NCBI GenBank assembly: GCA_030692145.1
Contig: JAUYCU010000018.1
Span: forward strand, 1 to 36,280
Direction of reading: 5' to 3'
Origin: a bacterium
GTDB taxonomy: Bacteria > Patescibacteriota > Minisyncoccia > RBG-13-40-8-A
DNA length: 36,280 bases
The notes beneath the pieces are model-generated. The model had not been told where the DNA came from, searched no databases, and worked only from the letters and a program-made list of their open reading frames with translations. This document shows, piece by piece, positions 17,236 through 25,698 of the stretch. Every line of letters starts with the position of its first letter. The first letter of the stretch is position 1. Both the position numbers and the translations under genes were made by a program.

Positions 17236-18807
17236 ATGAAACCGATAGTTTTAACCATTATTGACGGCATGGGGATTGGCTCCTATAGCCAAATAAATCC
17301 TCTTCGAGTGGCAAATATTCCCAATTTCAAAAATATAGAAAAAAACTATCCCGGTTGTTCGCTTCAGGCATCGGGAATGGCAATCGGCATGCCCTGGAAC
17401 GAAGCGGGAAATTCCGAAGTCGGACACATGGTTATCGGCTCCGGCCGCATTATCTATCAATATTTACCGAGAATTTCCATGGAAATCAAAAACGGATTAT
17501 TTTTCAAAAACCCCGCATTTTTGAATGTAATAAATCACGTCAAAAAAAACAAGTCCGTACTTCATTTGGTTGGTTTGGCGTCGAGTGGAAATGTCCATTC
17601 TTATCTCGAACATATTTACGCCCTTTTGGAACTTAGCCGACAAAAAGAAATCGAAAAATTAAGACTACATCTTTTTACCGACGGAAAAGATGCTCCACTA
17701 AAGGAAGGCGTAAAAATAATCGGCGCAATAGAAGAAAAACTGTCTTCAAGTTCGAACCGGAAAATAGCAAGCATTGTCGGCAGATTTTTCGCCATGGACA
17801 GAAATCAAAATTGGGACCGAACCGAAAAAACCTATAATTTACTTACTCAAGGAGTCGGGGAAAAAGTTAAAAATCCCATCGAAAGAATAGAAGAATTTTA
17901 CCATCAGGACGTAAACGATACCTATGTCGAACCATTGACGATTGTCGATGACCGTCAGGAGCCCATCGGCACCATTAAAGACAATGATGCAATAATCTTT
18001 TTCGATTTCAGGGCAGACAGTATGCGCCAACTAACCATGTCGTTTATCGCGGAAAAATTCGGAAAATTTACGCGTCGAGACATAAAAAATATTTACGTCT
18101 GCACAATGACGCAATACGACAAAAGATTCGAAATTGATGTCGCCTACCCGCCAATCGAAATAAAAAACAATTTGGTCGAAACGCTGAGTAAAAGAAGAAA
18201 AAGGGTCCTCAAAATAGCGGAAACCGAAAAATACGCGCATGTTACCTATTTTTTTAACAGCAACAGAGAGGAACTTTTCCCCTACGAAGACAGAATATTG
18301 ATTCAATCAAAAATTATTTCCCACTACGACGAAAATCCGGAAATGCAGTCCGAAAAAGTTACCGATGCCGTAATTAAAGGAATAAGAGACAAATACGATT
18401 TAATCGTCGTCAATTACGCAAGTACCGACATGGTTGCGCATACGGGAAATATCGAAGCGGGAATCAAATCCTTGGAAGCGGTGGATAAAAATATCAAAAG
18501 ATTGGTCGGAATGGCGGAATACGGGGAATGTATACTGATTATCACATCCGACCATGGGCATATCGAACAAATGATTAGCCCTCAAACAGGAGAGACAATG
18601 ACTGAACACAGCGTTAATCCCGTTCCGTTCTTTATTATCGGAGAAGAACTCAAGGTCAAAAATTCCAGAACCGAAGAAGATACGGAAAAAATGTATCAAC
18701 CGCCAAAAGGAATTATTTGCGATATTGCACCAACAATTCTCGAACTGATGGATGTCCCCAAACCTCCGGAAATGACCGGGCAAAGCCTATTGAGAATATT
18801 GAAGTAA
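17236..18807 (+). CDS. gpmI: 2,3-bisphosphoglycerate-independent phosphoglycerate mutase
   Basis: 523 residues, the family length. It interconverts 3- and 2-phosphoglycerate in glycolysis with two Mn2+ ions. Alkaline-phosphatase-fold motifs are present: TIIDGMG at the N-terminus, the phospho-Ser60 in GNSEVGHMVIGSGR, HLFTDGKD, GRFFAMDRNQNW, DFRADSMRQLT, NYASTDMVAHTG and SDHGHIEQM. The stretch before the serine reads GMPWNEA rather than the usual GLPxGQM, a small departure in a conserved segment. It is a single-gene unit with its own promoter and a terminator right after the stop. There is no Shine-Dalgarno. Confidence 0.97.
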   Translation: MKPIVLTIIDGMGIGSYSQINPLRVANIPNFKNIEKNYPGCSLQASGMAIGMPWNEAGNSEVGHMVIGSGRIIYQYLPRISMEIKNGLFFKNPAFLNVINHVKKNKSVLHLVGLASSGNVHSYLEHIYALLELSRQKEIEKLRLHLFTDGKDAPLKEGVKIIGAIEEKLSSSSNRKIASIVGRFFAMDRNQNWDRTEKTYNLLTQGVGEKVKNPIERIEEFYHQDVNDTYVEPLTIVDDRQEPIGTIKDNDAIIFFDFRADSMRQLTMSFIAEKFGKFTRRDIKNIYVCTMTQYDKRFEIDVAYPPIEIKNNLVETLSKRRKRVLKIAETEKYAHVTYFFNSNREELFPYEDRILIQSKIISHYDENPEMQSEKVTDAVIKGIRDKYDLIVVNYASTDMVAHTGNIEAGIKSLEAVDKNIKRLVGMAEYGECILIITSDHGHIEQMISPQTGETMTEHSVNPVPFFIIGEELKVKNSRTEEDTEKMYQPPKGIICDIAPTILELMDVPKPPEMTGQSLLRILK

Positions 18808-18808
18808 A

Positions 18809-18847
18809 TAAAAAACGCTCCGCAATCGCGGGGCGATTTTTTTATTT
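18809..18847. terminator. Bidirectional intrinsic terminator between gpmI and clpP
   Basis: The hairpin CGCTCCGC-AATC-GCGGGGCG at 18816-18835 is flanked by an A run on the left and a T run on the right, so it can stop transcripts from both converging genes. Confidence 0.9.
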
Positions 18848-18857
18848 TTACGAATAC

Positions 18858-19439
18858 TTATCTTTTATCCAAAATCTTATCGATCAAACCATAATCTTTC
18901 GCCTCTTCCGAAGACATATAATAATCTCTGTCGCTGTCTTTTTCGATTTTAGTCACGTTCTGGCCGGTATTTTTGGCCAGAATTTTATTCAATCTCTGTT
19001 TGATTTTCAAAATATGCTTGGCAGAAATTTCGATATCCGATGCCTGACCTCCTGCTTCACCCATTACCTGATGAATCATCACCTCGGAATTGGGAAGGGC
19101 AAATCTTTTTCCTTTTGCTCCGGCCGCCAAAATTACCGCGGCTCCCGATGCGGCCATTCCCACACACCAAGTGGAAATATCCGATTTTACGAACTGCATC
19201 GTATCGTAAATCGCCATTGTGCTTGTAACGCCTCCACCCGGACTGTTGATATAAATCGTGATATCTTTTTTAGGATCGCTGTTTTCCAAAAACAAAAGCT
19301 GGGCAATGACGCTGTTAGCCACGTTATCGTCAATCACTCCGCCCAAAAAAATAATCCTTTCTTTAAGTAAGCGGGAATAAATATCGTAAGCCCGCTCGCC
19401 GTACTGCGATTTTTCGATTACTGTTGGTATTAAATTCAT
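18858..19439 (-). CDS. clpP: ATP-dependent Clp protease proteolytic subunit
   Basis: 193 residues, the standard size. The catalytic Ser98 is in GMAASGAAVILA, His123 in MIHQVMG, and Asp172 in DSDRDYYMS. The oxyanion and handle motifs YINSPGGGVTSTMAIYDTM are intact. The N-terminus NLIPTVIEKSQYGERAYDIY is the usual propeptide-to-body start. It forms a tetradecameric chamber fed by ClpX or ClpC, neither of which is in the window. It is the last gene of the nusA operon; its ATG overlaps the trigger factor stop by four bases, the common tig-clpP neighbourhood. The mRNA ends at the hairpin at 18816-18835. Confidence 0.98.
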   Translation of the reverse strand: MNLIPTVIEKSQYGERAYDIYSRLLKERIIFLGGVIDDNVANSVIAQLLFLENSDPKKDITIYINSPGGGVTSTMAIYDTMQFVKSDISTWCVGMAASGAAVILAAGAKGKRFALPNSEVMIHQVMGEAGGQASDIEISAKHILKIKQRLNKILAKNTGQNVTKIEKDSDRDYYMSSEEAKDYGLIDKILDKR

Positions 19440-20416
19440 ATTATTTTTGCTTCTTTTTCCAATAACCCCAACACTTTTTCGTTCCTAAGCACTTCTTTAG
19501 TATAATCTTTAAATCTTTCCGGGTCAATGTTTTTTCTCGCTTCTTCAATGTCGGGATAATTTTTAAGCTCTTCTTTAATTTTATTTTCCGCTTCTTCGTC
19601 ACTGACCTCTATTTTTTCTTTTTCCGCAATCGCTTTCAAACATATTGCCACGCGCACTCTTTTTTCGGCTTGTTTTTTCCATTCCTTCTTCAGCTCGTCA
19701 ACGGTTTTATTGATTTCCTGTAAGTATTTTTCGAAATCCAGCCCGAACCCAGTGATGCTAAACTTAAATTCATTTATCATTCTTTCCAATTCTTCCTCAA
19801 TTAAATTGTCCGGGACTTCGATTTTCGAATCTTTGGCTACTTTTTCAATCAGTTCTATTCTGATTCTTTGTTTCTCTTTTGTTTCTTTTTCTTCCAATAG
19901 TCCATCGGATGTATTTTTTCTCAAAGCTTCAAGCGATTCGAACCTTCCCAATGATTTGGCAAATTCATCGTTCAATTCCGGAATTTGTCTTTCCTGAACC
20001 AGATTCATCCTCACTCTAAAGTCAAGATTTTTATCCGCTATTCTTTTGTCCGGCCAATCTGTCGGAACTTTTATGGAAAAATCTTTTTCCTCGCCTGCCG
20101 ACATTTCTTCCAATTCTTTTTCGAACCCCGGTAAAAATCTTCCCTCTCCCAAAATTAACGGATGATTCTTGCTGGTTCCGTTTTCTATTTTTACCCCTCC
20201 GTGACGAACCTCGAAATCGACTTCCACGCGATTTCCTTTCTCTGCCGGTTTATTTACGGTAATGGTTTTCGCTCGGGATTTTTTCAAATAGTCCAACGAG
20301 TTTTCCACTTCTTTTTTTTCTATCTTCGCTTCGTTCTTTTTTACTTTTATACCTTTGTATCCCGCCAATTCAACCGGAATTTCCGATATGATATTTTGTT
20401 TTTGGTTATTTTCCAT
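19436..20416 (-). CDS. tig: Trigger factor-like chaperone lacking the ribosome-binding domain
   Basis: 326 residues against about 430 in typical trigger factors. The first recognisable residues (IPVELAGYKGIKVKKNEAKI) align with the linker that follows the N-terminal domain in E. coli Tig (PEVELQGLEAIEV). The FKBP-type PPIase domain spans roughly residues 55-140 (VEVDFEVRHGG, LGEGRFLPGFEKELEEMSAG). The alpha-helical C-terminal domain fills the rest. The ribosome-docking domain with the GFRxGKxP loop is absent, and nothing like it is encoded immediately upstream. The start overlaps the NUDIX gene by 11 bases and the end overlaps clpP by four. The protein may work as a free chaperone; that is inference. 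Confidence 0.9.
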   Translation of the reverse strand: MENNQKQNIISEIPVELAGYKGIKVKKNEAKIEKKEVENSLDYLKKSRAKTITVNKPAEKGNRVEVDFEVRHGGVKIENGTSKNHPLILGEGRFLPGFEKELEEMSAGEEKDFSIKVPTDWPDKRIADKNLDFRVRMNLVQERQIPELNDEFAKSLGRFESLEALRKNTSDGLLEEKETKEKQRIRIELIEKVAKDSKIEVPDNLIEEELERMINEFKFSITGFGLDFEKYLQEINKTVDELKKEWKKQAEKRVRVAICLKAIAEKEKIEVSDEEAENKIKEELKNYPDIEEARKNIDPERFKDYTKEVLRNEKVLGLLEKEAKII

Positions 20417-20831
20417 TAATTTCCAGTTTTTCCAATAATTTTTTGGTTTTTGGCCAGGTCAATTTCTTGATTGCCGTTTCTCTGTCCACCCATTCGTATT
20501 TATCGTGCTCGACGATTTCTTGTTTTAATGATATTTTTTGACTCATATCGGCCCGAACCAAAAACGTATCTACGATAGAATAATTGATACCCCTAAAAGT
20601 CCATTTTTCTTCTTTGTCTAAGCTTTTAATAATTTCGAAATTTTTTAATTTCGTTTCTTCTTTAATCCCTCTTTTTAATGCTTCAAACGACGTTTCTTTT
20701 TTTTCGAGTGTTTCTTTAAGCATTTCCCATCCCTTCCAGCGTAATATTCTGCGCAGGATTAAAAAATAGAATTCTCCGTTTTTAATATCGTAGATAATCG
20801 CTCTAACTTTTTTTATCGTCCTCTTTTTCAT
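20406..20831 (-). CDS. NUDIX hydrolase-like protein with a degenerate Nudix box
   Basis: The start is placed at ATG 20831 (MKKRTIKKVRAIIYDIKNGE), giving 141 residues. A longer frame exists, but its extra 60 residues are a Lys/Arg-only translation of the nusA tail in another frame. The Nudix region reads ETSFEALKRGIKEETKL: E-x7-R-x3-EE is kept, but the usual Gly pair before it is replaced (WEMLKETLEKKE) and R-E is R-G. The YSIVDTFLVRAD and HDKYEWVDRETAIKKLTWP segments are typical of the family's later strands and C-terminal helix. It overlaps the nusA end by 29 bases and tig by 11. The substrate cannot be predicted, and activity may be weak because of the altered box. Confidence 0.8.
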   Translation of the reverse strand: MKKRTIKKVRAIIYDIKNGEFYFLILRRILRWKGWEMLKETLEKKETSFEALKRGIKEETKLKNFEIIKSLDKEEKWTFRGINYSIVDTFLVRADMSQKISLKQEIVEHDKYEWVDRETAIKKLTWPKTKKLLEKLEINGK

Positions 20832-22128
20832 CTGATTTTTTCCCGCCTTCGGGCGGGATCCCGCTAGCGGGCGGGACTTCTTTTTTTTTCGTTTTAGTCT
20901 TTTTTGCTTTTTTTTCCTTTTTTTCTTCCTTCTCTCCTGTAACCTCTTTTTCTTCTTTTTCTTTTTTTTCTTCCTTCTTGGCTTTCTTTTCGTTTTTTCT
21001 CTCTTCTTCAATCATTTTATCGCTCTTAATGTCGATTTTCCAACCGGTTAATTTTGCCGCCAATCTTACATTCTGACCTCTTTGCCCGATTGCCAAAGAC
21101 AACTGGTCTTCGGGAACAATCGCTGCGGCATTTCTTTTATTTTCATCGATTTCAACATCCAGTACCTTAGCCGGGGACAAAGCATTAGCAATATATTTAC
21201 TCATATTTTCATTCCATTGAATAATATCTATTTTTTCTCCCCCCAGTTCATTAATTACCGTTTGAACCCTGCTGCCTTTTTGTCCGACGCAAGAACCAAC
21301 CGGATCAACTCCTTCTTCTTCGGTATAAACCGCTATTTTTGTTCTTGAGCCCGGTTCTCTGGCAATCGATTTTATCTGTACAACTCCGGTGGAAATTTCC
21401 GGCACCTCAATCGCAAAAAGACGACTCACCAATTTCGGGTATGCCCGAGAAAGAACAATATTTGCTCCTTTCGGAGTTTTTTCTACTTTCAGGATATAAA
21501 CCCTCAGCCTTTGACCGAAGAAAAATCTTTCTCCGGGAATTTGTTCTTCGGGAAAAAGAATTCCGCTCACCTTTCCGATATCCATAAAAATATTTTTCCC
21601 CTCTATTCTTTGCACGATTGCACTGACAACCTCTCCTTCTTTGCCGCTATATTCATTGAAAATCACATCTCGCTCAGCTTCACGCAAACGCTGAACAATC
21701 ACTTGTTTTGCGGTTTGGGCCGCGATTCTTCCGTAATCGGTGTGTGTTTCGAGCTTAACCTGTACTTCTTCTTCCGGCTTGACTCCTTTTTTGATTTTCT
21801 GTGCCTCCTCAACCATCATGTGTTTATAGGGATTAAATCTTATTTTTTTGTCTTCATCCGGTTCTTCGTTTTCTTCAATTGTTTCTTCACCTATTATTTC
21901 TTCTTCTGGTCTTAGCATGTCCTTATTAACAACCAAAAAAACCTGGTAAACTTCGATTTGTCCGGTTTTCGGATCAAAGTGAACTTTAATGTTTTGACCC
22001 CTTTTACCGTAATCTTTTTTGTAAGCGGCAGCAATCGCCATTTCCAGTGTTTCGATAATCTGTTCTTGTGAAATTCCTTTTTCTTCGGCAATTTGATTCA
22101 TTGCCAGTAAAAATTGTTTTTGATCCAT
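20803..22128 (-). CDS. nusA: Transcription termination/antitermination protein NusA with charged tail
   Basis: 441 residues. The N-terminal RNA polymerase-binding domain covers roughly residues 1-140, with an acidic insertion (EEIIGEETIEENEEPDEDK). The S1 domain starts at GEVVSAIVQRIEGKNIFMDI. KH1 has VGSCVGQKGSRVQTVI and KH2 has LAIGQRGQNVRLAAKLTGW. After KH2 (about residue 375) the sequence becomes a Lys/Glu-rich tail of about 65 residues that includes PPASGIPPEGGK, encoded by a palindromic repeat at 20842-20876. It is first in the nusA - NUDIX - tig - clpP operon, with a good promoter 52 bases upstream. No Shine-Dalgarno; the leader is TTAAAATAAT. Confidence 0.97.
   Translation of the reverse strand: MDQKQFLLAMNQIAEEKGISQEQIIETLEMAIAAAYKKDYGKRGQNIKVHFDPKTGQIEVYQVFLVVNKDMLRPEEEIIGEETIEENEEPDEDKKIRFNPYKHMMVEEAQKIKKGVKPEEEVQVKLETHTDYGRIAAQTAKQVIVQRLREAERDVIFNEYSGKEGEVVSAIVQRIEGKNIFMDIGKVSGILFPEEQIPGERFFFGQRLRVYILKVEKTPKGANIVLSRAYPKLVSRLFAIEVPEISTGVVQIKSIAREPGSRTKIAVYTEEEGVDPVGSCVGQKGSRVQTVINELGGEKIDIIQWNENMSKYIANALSPAKVLDVEIDENKRNAAAIVPEDQLSLAIGQRGQNVRLAAKLTGWKIDIKSDKMIEEERKNEKKAKKEEKKEKEEKEVTGEKEEKKEKKAKKTKTKKKEVPPASGIPPEGGKKSDEKEDDKKS
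20842..20876. repeat. GC-rich double palindrome inside nusA tail
   Basis: CCCGCC-TTC-GGGCGGG and CCCGCTAGCGGG lie back to back, joined by ATC. They are read as PPASGIPPEGGK in NusA and sit 11 bases upstream of the NUDIX start. This belongs to the same class of dispersed palindromes as the copies at 30079 and 31853. Confidence 0.7.
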
Positions 22129-22143
22129 ATTATTTTAATAAGA

Positions 22144-22162
22144 GGCCCGCACAGAGCGGACC
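22144..22162 (-). other. 5' leader hairpin of nusA mRNA
   Basis: In the minus-strand RNA, GGTCCGC-TCTGT-GCGGGCC forms a 7-bp stem with one G-U pair. It lies between the promoter and the nusA start, with no T run after it, so it is more likely a stability or regulatory element than a terminator. Confidence 0.45.
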
Positions 22163-22179
22163 ATTAATCATTAAATTTA

Positions 22180-22208
22180 ATCGTATTATTTTAAAATTCA
22201 CTTGTCAA
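22180..22208 (-). promoter_or_regulatory. Promoter of the nusA operon
   Basis: On the minus strand: TTGACA, exactly 17 bases, then TACGAT. The start would fall near 22173, giving a leader of about 45 bases with the hairpin at 22144-22162. Confidence 0.7.
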
Positions 22209-22265
22209 ATTTTAATTGAACTTAGCTCTTATTTAGAGATTAGAAATTAGGATTTAGAGATTAGC

Positions 22266-25019
22266 TTACCACGGCCTAATTTCTTTCCATTTACTCGGCA
22301 GCGGCAAACTGACAATCACTTGCCTGGTAATTGAACATTGCGAACCGAATGAATCGGTGACTTGTAGGATGACGTCTTTGGTGCCGCTTGTCGTAAATTG
22401 AGTAATTAAATTTTGTTGTGTTGATGTTGCCGGGTTTCCATCGGTGAATGTCCAATTCCAGTTGGTGCAGGGGGTTGAATTTCCGCTAATATCATAGCAG
22501 TTTGATGAATCCGTGAAGATGGTGCTTTCTCCGGGGTTGGGACTTATTGGTGACCAGGTAAAGTTACAGGCAGGTGAACGGTGGGTGGGAGCATTGAAGG
22601 CAGTGCCGTTTACCCAACCGGAATCAAGGCCATTAATATCATACACTCTTACTCTCCAATTATATATTCGGTTATACGAAAGATAATCGGCTTGAGGGTT
22701 GAGCAATACTATTGCTGCCTGATTGTTGGTTGTGGGACTGGGATTAGACAGGCCGGAATATGTTCTGTTTATTTCAGGTGATGGGAATGTGGCTCCGCTG
22801 TCATCAACCTGAATATTGAATTCCCTTTCCGTATCTCCGTCTGTATCCGAATATATCCAGGAGAAGAAATATGCCGGGGAAGTGGAGCAGAAGTCAGGAA
22901 TGCTTATATTTAAATTAGTTACTGTAGGTTTAAAATTAAAAGGAACAACAACCATTCCATCGGTGGAATAATCAGACCAATTTCCCGCATTGTCTTTTGC
23001 TCTGTATCGAAATTGATATTCGTAACCTCTTACGCCAAGATATATAAAATCATCAATTGTCGAACCGTTGTTGGGTAAATCCGTATCAACCCAAGCTCCC
23101 CAGGTTGGACTATCAATTAATCTCCAGCCAACATCAACATCTCCTTCGGCAATGCCGCTCCGATCATCGTCCTCGCTAAGACCCACTGTAATATTTGTAT
23201 CGCCGGAATTTCCGTTCTCTTGATCGATTACCACTATGGGCAAAACCGTGTCCTTGGTGAATGACCAGTATTCGGACCATGAGCTGGTTGCTCCAGGGCT
23301 ATCTTCGGCATAGGCGCGCCAGATATATGTGTCGTCAAGAATTCCTGCTATTGGTCCCCAGGAACTGGTTCCGGAAGTAGTGACATAGCCTCCGTTTCCG
23401 GTTCCGAATCCGGTAACTTCGAAGTTTGCCCTGATTGTTTGTCCGATATCGCTATCGGTGACGGTGGCCGAGAACGTAGGATCGGGAGCTGCTGCATTAA
23501 CATACGAACCATTGGCAGGACTAATCAAAGTAGGAACATCAGGAGCATGATTGACGTTTGCCGTCACTGTATCTGAATATTCACTGACAGTGAAATTTAT
23601 TAACGGACCCTGCTCGTAGGCCGTTGTTTTGAATCTCGTATCATATACCCTGTATCTTAATTCTAAGGTGTAGCTTCCCACGGCAAGATTAGGTGTAAAA
23701 AAATCAATTTGATAAATATTCACGCAAACACCCTCAACACAACCATCGGCACAGAAACCGGAAGTTTGTGTCCATTGGCTCCCCTGTGTCAGATTGGTCC
23801 AAACTCCTCCGTTAATACGATATGATATACCGTCACCAACTGTATTATAGATTCTGAAAGCGTAGTTTTGTTCGAGAAGACTACATTCTCCTATTTCCGT
23901 TTCATAAGTACCTGTGTAATAATAAGCAGTACTACATTTGAGTGTAAAATTTGTACTTCCGGTAAGAGCTGCTATGTTCCTATTCCCAGAAAGAGGTACC
24001 GAATCAGCATCAATCCATGAACCATTATCTGGATCTGCGTAAGAAGAGCAAGAATCAACGCCGCTTGTAAACCATTGCAATTCTACGTCAGTTCCGGGAT
24101 TAATCGTAATCGGCCCGTTGGAAAATGGATTAGTGGTACCTCCTTGCCGAATCAAAATATCAACCGGATTATTGGAAATCTGCAAAGTAAAAGTTGTTGC
24201 GCGCGTGGTTAAACCTGTTGTTCCGGAAACAGTAATCGTGTACGTACCATCTGACGAACCATTGGGATTAATCGTCATTGTCGTAGTGCAGGTGCTAATA
24301 CTTGGCGTACATGATGATGGAGAAAAAGTAGCTGTTGGGCCAGAGGGTGATGATACTGCGGAAAAACTCACTGCCGATGCCGTGCCTACGGTTTTCGTAA
24401 CCGTGATTGTCGAATTTATTGAAGCACCCATGCGCGATATTCCGGAATTCGGACTTGGAGAAAGCGTAAAATCAAACCCAGCAGAAGGAATACTGTATTC
24501 AAACCCCTCGTAACCATTCTGATCAATATCAAAATATTGCCTTAAATAAAGTACATGCGTACCAGGATTTAACTGCGTTCCCGTAAGCGGAATCCGGGTA
24601 AGCCCAGTATCGAACATATAAGCAGCAGGCGTAATCCTTGTGCTTTCGACCGAGCATATTGGTGAAGCCGGACTTGCAGGTGACAATTGAAACCACTGAC
24701 CTGGTGGAATAAATGTGTTCCCATATTCCAAATTAATCCATCCCGTATAGCTGGTATTATCGATTTGGTATTGAAGATACCCAAGCGGGTCTGCAACCCC
24801 CCATATGCCATTGGGAATTTCTACGGTTCCGCAATGCTGCGTACATGTTCCATTTTCTAGTGTTCCTGCAATAATAAGTTCGTTCCCGGAAACAGAGATT
24901 GAAAGCATATCAACATCGAACAACATCCAATCAGGGCCGCAAAGTATAGCTTGAGCAGTTTTTGGTAAAATAAAAAACAACGCGCCAAAAACAAAACAAA
25001 GCAAAATTAATTTACGCAT
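22266..25019 (-). CDS. Large exported surface protein with Ig-like and PKD domains
   Basis: 917 residues from the chosen ATG at 25019, which opens a clean signal peptide (MRKLILLCFVFGALFFILPK, cleaved near AQA). An upstream in-frame start at 25058 would add 13 polar residues. The body is Ser/Thr/Gly/Pro-rich. There is an Ig-like segment around FSPSSCTPSISTCTTTMTIN. A fibronectin/cadherin-like stretch has PTLISPANGSYV and YIWRAYAEDSPGATSSWS. A C-terminal PKD domain runs from CNFTWSPISPNPGES to NWNWTFTDGNPA and KDVILQVTDSFGSQC. No C-terminal anchor or sorting motif is seen; it ends KWKEIRPW. It is probably secreted or loosely attached. A TATAAT lies upstream at 25101-25106 on the minus strand, without a clear -35. 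I do not recognise a specific function. Confidence 0.88.
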   Translation of the reverse strand: MRKLILLCFVFGALFFILPKTAQAILCGPDWMLFDVDMLSISVSGNELIIAGTLENGTCTQHCGTVEIPNGIWGVADPLGYLQYQIDNTSYTGWINLEYGNTFIPPGQWFQLSPASPASPICSVESTRITPAAYMFDTGLTRIPLTGTQLNPGTHVLYLRQYFDIDQNGYEGFEYSIPSAGFDFTLSPSPNSGISRMGASINSTITVTKTVGTASAVSFSAVSSPSGPTATFSPSSCTPSISTCTTTMTINPNGSSDGTYTITVSGTTGLTTRATTFTLQISNNPVDILIRQGGTTNPFSNGPITINPGTDVELQWFTSGVDSCSSYADPDNGSWIDADSVPLSGNRNIAALTGSTNFTLKCSTAYYYTGTYETEIGECSLLEQNYAFRIYNTVGDGISYRINGGVWTNLTQGSQWTQTSGFCADGCVEGVCVNIYQIDFFTPNLAVGSYTLELRYRVYDTRFKTTAYEQGPLINFTVSEYSDTVTANVNHAPDVPTLISPANGSYVNAAAPDPTFSATVTDSDIGQTIRANFEVTGFGTGNGGYVTTSGTSSWGPIAGILDDTYIWRAYAEDSPGATSSWSEYWSFTKDTVLPIVVIDQENGNSGDTNITVGLSEDDDRSGIAEGDVDVGWRLIDSPTWGAWVDTDLPNNGSTIDDFIYLGVRGYEYQFRYRAKDNAGNWSDYSTDGMVVVPFNFKPTVTNLNISIPDFCSTSPAYFFSWIYSDTDGDTEREFNIQVDDSGATFPSPEINRTYSGLSNPSPTTNNQAAIVLLNPQADYLSYNRIYNWRVRVYDINGLDSGWVNGTAFNAPTHRSPACNFTWSPISPNPGESTIFTDSSNCYDISGNSTPCTNWNWTFTDGNPATSTQQNLITQFTTSGTKDVILQVTDSFGSQCSITRQVIVSLPLPSKWKEIRPW

Positions 25020-25121
25020 GTTCCAATAATTATCCTTTTTGAAATAAGGGTTGAACATATGTTTGTGTTTTATTTCTTTATCAACGTTGTCTATATTTTA
25101 ATTATAACAAAATTTCAGAAT

Positions 25122-25153
25122 AAAAAAAGAGGAGTCTCTGTTGAGAGCTCCTC
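25122..25153 (-). terminator. Intrinsic terminator after the 25162-25698 gene
   Basis: The stem GAGGAG...CTCCTC with inner CTC/GAG around TGTT is followed on the minus strand by a run of seven T. Confidence 0.88.
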
Positions 25154-25161
25154 TGTGTCCG

Positions 25162-25698
25162 TTATCGATTGGAACTTTGTGCATTGGAAATGATTGTTCC
25201 TTCTGCGGTTAGCTGGAGAAAAGCTGCTTTTGCCTTTGGTCCGGGATTAGGATTGGTTGGTAGATTATATGGCCGGATATCTTTAAGCTCTGCTGTGAAC
25301 CCTGTTTCTTTTACGGTGACAATAAAAATGTCACCCACCATGCTCGAGCTTACATCCGAGCCGTCATATCTGCCCCCATCATAACATTGAAAATAATAAT
25401 CGGCACGAACCTTAACACCGGCAAGCTCACCATTAAAATGAAATGGTGGATCGTCAATTTTATTCAAGGGAATGCTCGAACGACTTCCCGACAAATCAAA
25501 CAAGGAAAGGAAGGGTGTCAATGTGCTTGTCTCCGGATTGAGAAACGTTCTGATGTACTGAACTTGCAAGGTGTAAGTTTTTTCCGGCGGCGGTGGTGGT
25601 GGCGGTGGATCGGGACCGGTAATGGTACCGCAGACGGAAACCAACAAAGAAACGACCAAAAGCGCGAAAACAATCAAAACGGTCTTTAAGCTTTTCAT
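25162..25698 (-). CDS. Small exported protein, possible lipoprotein, unknown function
   Basis: 178 residues. It has a signal sequence MKSLKTVLIVFALLVVSLLV followed by SVCGTITGPDPPPPPPPP. The Cys could be lipidated, but the -1 residue is Val rather than Gly/Ala/Ser, so this is unsure. A proline run leads to a beta-rich domain (TYTLQVQYIRTFL, FNGELAGVKVRADYYFQCYD, GDIFIVTVKETGFTAELKDI) that I do not recognise. It has a strong Shine-Dalgarno (AAGGAGG, 6 bases before ATG), unlike the core genes. It forms a single-gene unit: a consensus promoter at 25946-25974, a leader of about 240 bases and a strong terminator. Part of the leader, including the stretch just before the Shine-Dalgarno, is a palindromic repeat. 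Confidence 0.8.
   Translation of the reverse strand: MKSLKTVLIVFALLVVSLLVSVCGTITGPDPPPPPPPPEKTYTLQVQYIRTFLNPETSTLTPFLSLFDLSGSRSSIPLNKIDDPPFHFNGELAGVKVRADYYFQCYDGGRYDGSDVSSSMVGDIFIVTVKETGFTAELKDIRPYNLPTNPNPGPKAKAAFLQLTAEGTIISNAQSSNR

Noticed and set aside
20832..21011. Sixty-residue Lys/Arg-only N-terminal extension of the NUDIX-like frame
   Set aside because: It is the charged nusA tail read in another frame; the NUDIX fold begins at the ATG at 20831.
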